From Echinometra lucunter (taxonomy: Eukaryota; Echinodermata; Echinoidea; Camarodonta; Echinometridae), in contig CM057154.1 in NCBI GenBank assembly GCA_029962745.1, forward strand, positions 1,024,955 through 1,088,954: a DNA stretch of 64,000 nucleotides. The letters are read 5' to 3'. This document shows, in pieces, positions 24,732 through 36,700 of the stretch; the stretch's first letter is position 1; every line of letters begins with the position of its first letter. The notes beneath the pieces were generated by a model. It made no database searches and was not told where the DNA came from. It was given only the letters and a program-made list of their open reading frames with translations. The position numbers and the translations under genes were made by a program.

Positions 24732-27700
24732 ACAAATATATGAAAAACAGTAACAAGTAAAATACAAAATCTGGTTCAGGTATAGAGAGTAGTGAGTTCA
24801 CTGCTATTATACAGTAAACTGTAGAATGAACTCTGTTGAACTGAAGTAAAATGTTAGTGTTAAAAAGTATCAAATTATAAAGTTCATGTCATTACAGGAA
24901 CAAAGTGGTGTAAATCATAGCACAGTGCCAGTCATGGAAAGTTCATTGACCTTTAACCTTAATCAAATTCAATTCACATTCAAACTTGACCTGCACCTTC
25001 AAGAGATGGACCTCTGGTATGAATTTGGTGATTCCACGTCAAAGCTATAGAAAGTTATTAGGTGTACAACATAGCACAGTGCCATTTATGAAAAGTTCAT
25101 TGACTTTTGACCTTTGACCTTAATCAAATTCAACTCACATTCGAACTTGACCTGCACCTTCAAGAGATGGACCTCTCATATGAATTTGGCAATCCTACCT
25201 CGAAGGTATAGAAAGTTATTGTGTGTACAACATAGCACAGTGCCAGTCATGGAAAGTTCATTGACCTTTGACCTCTGACCTTATTCAAATTCAACTCATA
25301 CTCAAACTTGACCTGTGCCTTCAAGAGATGTACCTCTGGTATAAATTTGGTGATCCCACCTCGAAGCTATAGAAAGTTATTGTGTGTACAACACAGCACA
25401 GTGCCAGTCATGGAAAGTTCATTGACCTTTGACCTTTGACCTTAATCAAATTCAACTCACATTCGAACTTGACCTGCACCTTCAAGAGATGGACCTCTTG
25501 TATGAATTTGGCAATCCTACCTCGAAGGTATAAAAAGTTATTGTGTGTACAATATAGCACAGTGCCAGTCATGGAAAGTTCATTGACCTTTGACCTTTGA
25601 CCTTATTCAAATTCGACTCATATTCGAACTTGACCTGCGCCTTCAAGAGATGGACCTCTGGTATGAATTTGGTGATCCCACCTTAAAGCTATAGAAAGTT
25701 ATTGGGTGTACAACACAATTGTTGACGACGACGCCGACGCCGACGCCGACGACGCCGACACCGGAAATAGTGATACCTATGTCTCGCTCCGCTACGCAGG
25801 CGAGACAAAAACCAAACCCACGTACTTGCCCATGCATCGACTTCATGTACAAAGTTGAATGCAAGTCCCGACTAGCGTTCATTCGACCGAAATGGGAGCA
25901 CTGACAGGCGCCCCAACACCCGCGATGAACAACCGATAAAATAGCGGATGTAGCACAGGTAGAAAAAGAGGAATTTGAAAACAGGCAGAAAAAAAAAAAG
26001 CGGATTTCCCCTAAAAAACAGAGATTTCACAGGCCTGTGAATGGTACACTTTGAAAAGCAGGCTTTGAGCAAATGTCTCACCTTTGAAGAAGTTCTGTTG
26101 GTAGTACCTCTGGGCCTTGAAGATATACCTGATGAGATCGCTGGTTCATATCCTGCTGCACTACCCATGGGCACTCTGGTAGCTGCATCACCAGGCATAG
26201 CAAAATTGGCAGCAAGCCTGTTTTTTTTTTTTGGGGGGGGAGGACGGAAGAAAATTGATCATGTAACGGTTTTAGCTTTCAAATAACATAGAATGTCAAT
26301 ATAAATGGCTGAAGAACTCTGGCAAAATGACAACTTAAATCTTCTTTTCTTTTGTTTGTAGCCACACACTGATCTTACATACCATCAAGTTTCTTGACTG
26401 GCCTTCAACATATTGGTCTTCAACATATTGCAACAATACAGCATCCTCATATATCACAATGGCACCTATTCTTCATCTAAAATATCTCTTCCAACACTTG
26501 CACTGGCTCAATCACACAACAAGTACCACATCATGTCTTTATGGGCTTTCAAATGATTTTTGTAACTGATTACAAACTGTAATAAACAATAATAAACATA
26601 CTGTTTATGACACTTCTGAATAATGTTATCAGTTGTATGACTATAAGAAGGACACTTAAAGAATCAAACTGCTTTCCATACTAACTTCTTAGCAAGAACG
26701 GCCGACTTTAAAAAGCAAATATATTTACGAAGGTTAATGGTTTTCTATGTGGTAACATATAGGAACACCTCATGAAGGGTTCTTTCTTGATGTCATAATA
26801 GAATATGGGGTAACAGGCTACACTGACAACAAACGATATGCCCAAGACCGTAGTTCTTGGAAAGTTATTTTGTAGAAATTTGTAGGGTCAACAAGCCTGT
26901 CATCTGACAAATCACTGTTGATGAAAAGGGTTGATTTATGTGATTTCTTTGTTTTTCCATTAATCCAAGGTAACTTTTTAAGTGTTTGAATAATGGTGTA
27001 CATCAGGGTCCCTATAAAGTACTAGTGAAAATATGACATACATTACAATGCAACTATGCTTTGGTGATAAAAGACAGACACACACCTGACAGAGTTGGGA
27101 TTCGTCGTTTTCTTCATCCTGTTAGAATCAGTACTAAAGCTTGGAACATAGCCTGCAGCACCTGCCCCCCTCTCAGAGCTCAATGTCCCCCTATTAGGTG
27201 TCTTTCTTGAATTTGCTCTTTTCGCATTTCCCGCAGTGCCCCTGTTGTCTCTTGGGAACACATCATCGTCAAACTGTGAAAGGAGCTCATGAAAACTGTC
27301 CTGCCTTTCACTGCGCTTGTTATTATTCAGTGTTCTAGCAGTGCCAGCGTTGGATTGGGAAGGCAGTTGATGGAATGAAGACGTGCTTGAGCTCAGGTTG
27401 TCATTGGCATAGTCACTGTTGGTGAATTTCTTTGGTAATGATTTGGCTCCTGACACTGGTTTAGTTCCTGACAGGGTCACAGAAAACAAAGGTAAATTAA
27501 ACAATGGGTCATTTATCACAGAAGAAGGGTGAAGAAGCACTAACTTTACGTTAAGTATGAATTTATCTTGCCTACATGTACATATAAACGCTAACTGACA
27601 GGTAGCACAAAAGTGCATTTCCAATATGAAAGACGTAATGAGCAACAAGTTTAATCTCTTACAAGAATGTCACTTTTTTCACAAATATATCTGTCTTCTT

Positions 27701-30700
27701 TAACCCCATTTCATCTGAAATTTTCTGCACAGACTCAGGACCACCTTTCTAACTCTGTGTCTCATATTTCAATCTGTTGCATTAGAACTTAAAAAGTTCT
27801 CTAATTATCTCAAACTTCTTGTTTTATTAAATATCAACCAACCAAAAATATCTCTTAAAAAGGTTGGAAACAAGGGAAGTAGTTCATAACAAACTATGCT
27901 CATTTCTAGAGCTAAACTCAATTTACACTAAGTGCATGCTGTTCAGTAGTGAATGAAAAAAATCGAATAGATATTTACTTGGTTCTTTATTACTAGCTTT
28001 GAGTGGCAGCGTTGTCCCTCTGTAATGAGATCCAACGTAAGTAGGATCATTGGCAAGATAATCATCAACATCATTCTCCTTGACTCCACCAATCTTACCT
28101 GTTAAAACAGAAACAAATAACAACAACAAAATTATATAACATTACTAATACAATAGGGACTTTAGACTGTGTGGACATGGACCTCGTTCACGTCTACTGG
28201 TCATGCATGCCAACATGAATTGACTGCTCCTGTTGACTACAGATAGAATCCTTTTAGATTTCAGTTGACGATATGTTGACAAGCTGTGAACGAATGACGT
28301 CCCAAGGCATATATAATTATGTACAAGTGAGTATGGCGTCTTGGATTTTAGGACGACAGAAAAATCGAGGTGGGCACGTTCTAAATGACGGTAGTCAACG
28401 AGGGAGACGTCATGCATGTGCAGTGCCTTAAAATGACGTCATCACGTAGAAGTCTACGATGTCGACGTGCAAATCTAAAAGCCCCTAATATCATCTGTTG
28501 TGATTCTACAACATGCACTTCCTCAACAACTGCTACAAGGTAAATTTGTCACACTAACCAAACTCCAAGCTTCAACTCTGGTCCAAACACCATACCAACC
28601 TCTCAGATGGTACCTAAACCTAACTCCAAACCTTACCTAAAAATGATTGCAATCTGAACTCTATATACCTCACATAAAATAAAACTTGGAAAAATGTTGC
28701 GGGAGCAAAAGTAATGTCACCATGTTTAGAGCCATACGTGCATTGACTCCATTTAAATTGCAACTAGGTAATACTCTTCGGGACAAGAAGGAAATAACGG
28801 TCATCATGAACAGAGATTGTCAGAACAATGTACTACTTACAGTTTGTTTACACTGGCAGTTTATCATTAAGTGTACCAATCACCCAAAAAAAATTATATG
28901 TGTGCAGTTACATGTAGAAAGTATACAATACCCCCCCCCCCCACCCCCACCCCTTTACCGGGTATTCTGAACTAGTCACCAGTCTGAGAGAGTACATTAA
29001 AACTCCCGGTACCTTCTATTATAGAAGCAATTTTGAATATAATTAGGTGACATGGAATCTCTACCATACAGGGCAAAATGTCTTTTGGTGAATGGTGCAC
29101 TTTAAGCTTCTAATTCTGTCATAATTGTGACGCATGACTACAATTAATCATGTGATCAAGGTTGCATAATTTTCCATGTAATTTGTAGTGAAGAACATTT
29201 TCAAAAGGTTAACAGTGTCAAACTAACCTGGACGATTACTATTTTTATTCTTTGAAGATCTGCTGTGCTGGGCTCTTCCTGACACATCACCTGCTTGACC
29301 AAATGATCTCTTGACCTTGGATGACTGTCTTTTTTTTCCTTCATCATCAACTTCATCAAAGCCTGAAGAAAAAGACAAGCCAATAGCAAGATTGTGTCTC
29401 GCCCACCCGTGACTAAATAACATGAAAGTTTCCCCAAGTAAATCCCTAACCAAGTTTGATGTCACAAGAAAGTCTTGCAAGTAAACTTTAAAGTTTGACC
29501 TAAAATGACCTTTAACCTTACCATGTGACCTGACGGCACAATAGCATGAATGTACCCCTAGAGCATCATCACCCAAATTTGGTTGCTAGTGTCATAAGAG
29601 TCTTCCAGGTAAACTTTGTTTGAAATAAAATGACCTTTGACCTTACCATGTGACCTCTGATACCACTATAACATGAAGGTCGCCCAAGTACATCTATGAC
29701 CCAAGTTTAGTTGAAAAGGGAGCAACAGTTGCAAAGTTTTTTGTCATAAGAGAGTCTTGCAGGTAAACTTTAACATTTGACTTCAAATGACCTTTGACCT
29801 CACCATGTGACCTCCAACAGCACCACAACATGATGTTAACCCTAGTGTATTTATCACCCAAGTTTGGTTGCCACTGGACCAACAGTTGTCAAGTTATGTG
29901 TCCTAAGAGAGTCTTGCAGGTAAACTTTAATGTTTGAAATAAAAATGACCTTTGATCTTACCATGTGACATCCTATGCCACTATAACATGAAGGTCACCC
30001 AAGTGCATCTATGACCCAAGTTTAGTTGAAAAGGGAGCAAAGGTTGCAAAGTTATTTGTCATAAGAGAGTCTTGCAGGTAAACTCTAACATTTGACCTCA
30101 AATGACCTTTGACCTCACCATGTGACCTCCAACAGCACCATAACATGATGTCATCCCTAATGCATCTATCACCCAAGTTTGGTTGCCATTGGACCAACAG
30201 TTGCCAAGTTATGTGTCATAAGAGAGTCTTGCTGGTAAACTTTAACGTATGAAAAAAGAGTCTTGCAGGTAATCTATAACAATGTGACCTCAAATGACCT
30301 TTGACCTCACCATGTGACCTCCAACAGCACCACAACATGATGGTACCCCTAGTGCATCTACCACCCAAGTTTGGTTGCAATTGGACCAGCAGTTACCAAG
30401 TTATGCGTAATAAGAGAGTCTTGCAAGTAAACTTTAACATTTGTGACGGACGGACGACGGACGGACGACGGACGGACGCCATTTGGATCCCTATGTCTTG
30501 CCTTCACCTCCGGTGGGCGAGACAAAAAAATGAATGAATATGTCGGCTATGTCGGTGCCAGCACCAATATGGATAAGTGATTTGGCCGGATAAGGGAGAC
30601 CTAGACATGAAGGTTTCAAGTAAGGACTTTGCAAATAATAGCACTATGACACACACAGTCAAATAAAGTTCTGCAAGAATCTTCAAGCTTGAAGGAAAAA

Positions 30701-33700
30701 GACGACTCCTAAGAAGAAGTAGAGGAGGAAGCTTTGAAATTACTATGCAGGAAGTATGTTATGTCCATGTTTTAGCTGTATGCAGGAACAACAGCCAATG
30801 TGTACATTGCACAGTGTACATGGGGCAATTGTATAGCAAGATTTAATATCTTGTACCTAATTGTTCGAACACATTTCTATGCACATCCTCCTGTCTTCTC
30901 CTGGCACTTCTGTTCTTGGGAGGGGGTGACGATGATGACCCTCCTGTGCTCCTGGTTCTCCCTATGGATCTGGAGACCAATGTAGGGCTAGGCGGAGCTT
31001 CAAAGGCATCCTGCAGGGCTGACTCCACCTCTTGGTTGGACCTTGTGGGTCTGCTCTCCCTACAGTGAAACTAGGAAGGAATAGAGGATAAAAGGGTTTG
31101 AAAAGTCAACTAGATGGTATATAATGCATTATTATGTATTTGGCGTCATCAACGCCTGGGAGGAGAAAAGCGAACTTAATCACTATGACCCTTGGGTCTC
31201 TCCTCCTGATATAACTAATCGGAATGTGCAGGTATACCACTACACCAGGGTTTCCCCTCTACTCTTCTTTCTACAGTGCAGTGGGTTCTTCATGTGCTCC
31301 ATTTAACATCCTATCTGAGGGACTGGGTGTTTCTACTGAAACAGAGCCTATGTCTATGAAACCGGAGAGAGGCACCTTAACGCATAACATAACGCAGGCT
31401 TCAGCAACCTGCCAAGGGTGGAATCGAACCCACAATCTTTGGTTCGACAGGCAGACAGTGTGATCGACTGAGCCAACTCACCTCCTCATGTTGTAAGGCA
31501 GCTTAGCAAAATGTTGTGGCATGAGAAGTAGTGCTGTAGTCAAACGTTTTTCCATCTGGTAAACAACCGCCCATGCCACTAACCGTTTTCAATTTGACGG
31601 TTTCGGATAAACGGAGATTTACTGTCAGCCAGGGATTACACATTGTTTGTGTAGCCACATGTAATATTTCAAGTTTTTCTGACTTAATTGTCATCATAAA
31701 TCAACTCCAAGACTTCTGATGTTCTGTATTTACTAGTGATCTTTCTTCACGCAAAGTTCTTAAACTATGTCAGCTATTCATTGATAAGCTCACCGGAAAA
31801 TTGGTCCCTCATGTCACTCGTATGTCGTGGCGAGGGCGAGTGATGCAGCACCTCCGTACCGTTTTTCGCAAGCGATACAATTGGATGTATTAAACGCGCA
31901 CTTGCTTTGTTTACTGGCTCACAATCGCCCGCCAACACAAAAATATGTACGCTCCGCAAAAGCACCATGAGCAGAGCTTTCGAAGCCAATTTGAAGATCG
32001 GGAATCGCCCATAGAGATCGCCTCATTAATCATTGATATGTCCTATCGGTACATATACTTTCGATGAGCAGAAAAAATACACACTCTTCAAATTGAGAAT
32101 TAAAAAATGATCGATACCTTCAGCATGTATAAAAGAATGGTTCCACGAGAGAAAATGCTGTACTAGTCTATGGGATTTTTTCTATGCAACTTTTCACTGA
32201 TAACTGAAATAAGCAACAATTTTGTAGTACCATTATGTTCGCTGGTGTCTTCAGCTATGTGTAGAAAGCGAACACGAATATGGCGCAGCGAATCATTGCG
32301 CAATACAATCCCAGTGAAAGCCAAATAGATCTATGCATTAGCTCTCTCGCACGGTATTTTGTAAGTACAATTACTAAAGTTTACAACCTAAATAAATAAG
32401 TTGTTTATTTTTTTCTGCCGGGATACGGTCTCAACTGATTGATACCGGAACTGTCTTGGAGCCTGAGACCGCTGGGATTTGATCCCAATCCCAGACCGGC
32501 TGACAACACTACTTTCAATAGGCGGCAACTTTGGCAAAGGTGTGATGTTTTAGTGTATCCGAAAACCGTTCAGTTTTGACTCCCCGTTAAACGGAATTGA
32601 AAATAACCGTGATGTTGCAGCACGATAAGATAAAGATGTATATTGTTGTCTGCGTTGTTGTGTTCCAGACATGTCTTTCCATGCTATAGCAACATTAAGT
32701 TACCTATTAAGTGAGTGAGCCTCTTCTGTGTTCATGCATAAAAGTTAGAAACAATGAGTTTCTGCCTCATATTGTATGGGGGTCTTGTGCAGTACACCCA
32801 CCTCACTTACTGTAAAAAGCAGAAATTTACTGTAAAAGCAAAAATTTAGTTGTGAAAAAGTAGCTGTTTTGGCTCCAGCACAGCAGACATCCTGTCATTA
32901 AGTGGTCCACCATCACCCCCCTATTCAAGGCAATAATCTGTCTGTTGTTACATGGAGCTTTAACACATCCTGTTATTGATTATTCTGCTGGTGAATACCA
33001 ATTAAGCCTGATCATTATTTAGCACCCTTTTTTAACAGCAAAACCGCTACTTTTTCACAGAGACTTCACTACAAAAGACTAGCTTTTTGCACAATCAGAT
33101 CACTACAGTTAAGGTTGGTAGTGTGTGTGCCTAATGCATTTGGAAGGATCGTGTGTGTGTGTGTGAAAACATTTACTAGTAATTTTCATTCAAATGTGAC
33201 CATTCTAGAACTAAAGTTATAGCTAGGGAAGAAAAACAATTGTCATACTCATACACTGAAATATAGAATCAAATCTTGCACTTTAGTTTTGAGAATGAGT
33301 AATTGTGCAGTGCGAATTCAAGAACCAGAGAATATGCTTTGGGGAAGCTCAGCAAGAAAATTAATCACACAAAAATAACAGCGTTTACAGTACTGAAGAA
33401 CACCTACCTGATGAAATCAATCGGGCATTGCAAATTCCAGCCATCAGCTACATACAAAGTTCATGTTGTGAACTTACCTGATGATGAGGTAGGAACTCAC
33501 AGGGCAGGAGATCTCCACAGAATTCACACGGTAACATGACAGAGCCCTCATCAGACGAACCAGCATGGTTATAAAGAATCGGCTCTGGGCTGATCAACCT
33601 AAATGGAAGTCAGAAGAGAAAGAGAGAAATAAAACCAACATACAATGGATTTCAAGTACCGTGCACTCCGATTTTCATTTCTGGCTATAAGCGATATCAG

Positions 33701-36700
33701 GTGTGAGCTACATTATGTTTTGCATTTAGGTCAACACTGTCTTACTTGCAAAGTAGGTACAGGGTGTATGGAAAATAATGAGAAAACTCTACATTTATTT
33801 TGAGGCATTATGTATATCACAGGGCTTTTGAAGCCTCAACAGAACCATTTCTTAACAGACTCCTTCCCCTAACAATGAAAAACAAGGCAAACGCCAAGCG
33901 TTGTCTCGCCTGCATATTGCAGTCATGAAGAGACTGCATGTCAAAACTATGCTATATGACTTCTGAGGCTGTCAGCAGTTTAGGGGGTGAATTGTGGTTC
34001 TGACAGTTTACATATGCAATAATGGTATAGGCCTACTTTATCCCTAGGAAATCAGATAACACTAAGAATGCTGTTAATACTATGAAGCTATAATTATTTC
34101 CATGCAAGTAAGGAAATGAATGTTAGTGAAAAAGAATGTAACTGATAATAATGTGAGTAAAATTGTAAAATTAAATTAATTATTAAGGTGTTATGGCAAA
34201 CTTATTGTTTGAAAAATGGTATGAATTTGGTGATTCCACGTCAAAGCTATAGAAAGTTATTAGGTGTACAACATAGCACAGTGCCAGTTATGAAAAGTTC
34301 ATTGACCTTTGACCTTTGACCTTAATCAAATTCAACTCACATTCGAACTTGACCTGCACCTTCAAGAGATGGACCTCTCATATGAATTTGGCAATCCTAC
34401 CTCGAAGGTATAGAAAGTTATTGTGTGTACAACATAGCACAGTGCCAGTCATGGAAAGTTCATTGACCTTTGACCTCTGACCTTATTCAAATTCAACTCA
34501 TACTCAAACTTGACCTGTGCCTTCAAGAGATGTACCTCTGGTATAAATTTGGTGATCCCACCTCGAAGCTATAGAAAGTTATTGTGTGTACAACACAGCA
34601 CAGTGCCAGTCATGGAAAGTTCATTGACCTTTGACCTTTGACCTTAATCAAATTCAACTCACATTCGAACTTGACCTGCACCTTCAAGAGATGGACCTCT
34701 TGTATGAATTTGGCAATCCTACCTCGAAGGTATAAAAAGTTATTGTGTGTACAATATAGCACAGTGCCAGTCATGGAAAGTTCATTGACCTTTGACCTTT
34801 GACCTTATTCAAATTCGACTCATATTCGAACTTGACCTGCACCTTCAAGAGATGGACCTCTGGTATGAATTTGGTGATTCCACGTCAAAGCTATAGAAAG
34901 TTATTAGGTGTACAACATAGCACAGTGCCAGTTATGAAAAGTTCATTGACCTTTGACCTTTGACCTTAATCAAATTCAACTCACATTCGAACTTGACCTG
35001 CACCTTCAAGAGATGGACCTCTCATATGAATTTGGCAATCCTACCTCGAAGGTATAGAAAGTTATTGTGTGTACAACATAGCACAGTGCCAGTCATGGAA
35101 AGTTCATTGACCTTTGACCTCTGACCTTATTCAAATTCAACTCATACTCAAACTTGACCTGTGCCTTCAAGAGATGTACCTCTGGTATAAATTTGGTGAT
35201 CCCACCTCGAAGCTATAGAAAGTTATTGTGTGTACAACACAGCACAGTGCCAGTCATGGAAAGTTCATTGACCTTTGACCTTTGACCTTAATCAAATTCA
35301 ACTCACATTCAAACTTGACCTGCACCTTCAAGAGATGGACCTCTTGTATGAATTTGGCAATCCTACCTCGAAGGTATAAAAAGTTATTGTGTGTACAATA
35401 TAGCACAGTGCCAGTCATGGAAAGTTCATTGACCTTTGACCTTTGACCTTATTCAAATTCGACTCATATTCGAACTTGACCTGCGCCTTCAAGAGATGGA
35501 CCTCTGGTATGAATTTGGTGATCCCACCTTAAAGCTATAGAAAGTTATTGGGTGTACAACACAATTGTTGACGACGACGCCGACGACGCCGACGACGCCT
35601 ACGCCGACACCGGAAATAGTGATACCTATGTCTTGCTCCGCTACGCAGGCGAGACAAAAATTGCTTCACCTAAACCCAAAATATTAATTAGAAATTTTCA
35701 AATAAAGTACATTTACCCCAGATCTCAAAAGTTGATGGTTTTATTAAGAATAAAAAAGAGAAGTGAATGTTTCAAAAGGATGTTACTTAGTTTGTATAAA
35801 GAAGAACAATATATTGCTGGATGAAAAAGCAACTCTTATTTCACCATTGAAAATGGACTTTGTGCCACTACTCTCTGATTTTGATTAGTTTTACTTTTCA
35901 TTGTGTCATTGTTGACCTGATGACCTCTTTTTTTTTCTTTTGAAAGGGGTACTTAAACTATATATATATTTACATATATGTGTATGTATGTATATATCAT
36001 CTATGTAAAATATATTGTATCATTCTTTTGAATACGTTTGTAAAATAAAACATCATAGAAACATCTAAAAAAAAGAGAATTGGGCCGGTATTCAATTCAA
36101 TGCACTGATTGAGTAAGTAAATTATTTAGCATTTTACTAAGTAACATGCCTTAACTCGTATTCAGATCACTTTTATGTATTTTACTTTTGCAATTTGACT
36201 TTGCGGCAAAATACCTAGTGACATCATAAAGTCCATCCAAAAACATGTGCAATAACTTCCCATTGTATGCGCAACTATAAAACTTACCCCTAGGCAGCAT
36301 ATCGTGATGATGGCGTACGTATGAAAAACTACCTGCCAGCCAGCCAGACTGAACATTTCAAAGTAATTTATTTCAGTCTGTTAGGTGGCTGTCTAGTGGG
36401 GTGTTGCAAGAAAGTTGCGATTGATTGCAAGTTGCAATTGATTGTCGCTGGCCAATCAAAATCATTGTTGCATGCATGCCTTCTTAAAAGGGCAAACCCT
36501 GAGCCAATCAGAATGGTTGTTTCAAAATTAGCAATTATTTGCAATCGATTGCAACTTTCTTGCAACACCCCATTAGATTTAGAGTAAAATACTTGGCCAA
36601 AAACTTCAAATGAATGCTGAAGGTCGCTGAGTAGCTTACATAACCCACTGACTACTGAATTCTTACAATCCCCAAAGGTTTTGTACAGGGGCCACCCATT

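Noticed and set aside
24900..25700. CRISPR or gene array from evenly spaced repeats
   Set aside because: The whole 161-bp unit repeats without unique spacers and has no coding frame; it is a transposon core.
26100..26165. Possible tRNA gene (GGTAGT ... GGTTCATATCC ... ACTACC)
   Set aside because: Only 66 bases between paired ends, T-stem mismatch and no anticodon or D arm; the opposite strand fits TRAFD1 exon 13 in phase.
25872..26198. 108-codon minus-strand frame extending past the exon 13 donor
   Set aside because: After AAG-GTGAGA the sequence becomes low-complexity Phe/Leu-rich and unlike TRAFD1; splicing is the better reading.
31420..31484. Functional tRNA on the minus strand
   Set aside because: Box A and B are present, but the head is attached to a SINE body and the acceptor stem does not pair convincingly.
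31530..32625. hAT-like element with GTGCTGTAG / CAGCAC ends
   Set aside because: Inverted repeats are weak and flanking 8-mers (GAGAAGTA, GATAAGAT) match at only 5 of 8 positions.
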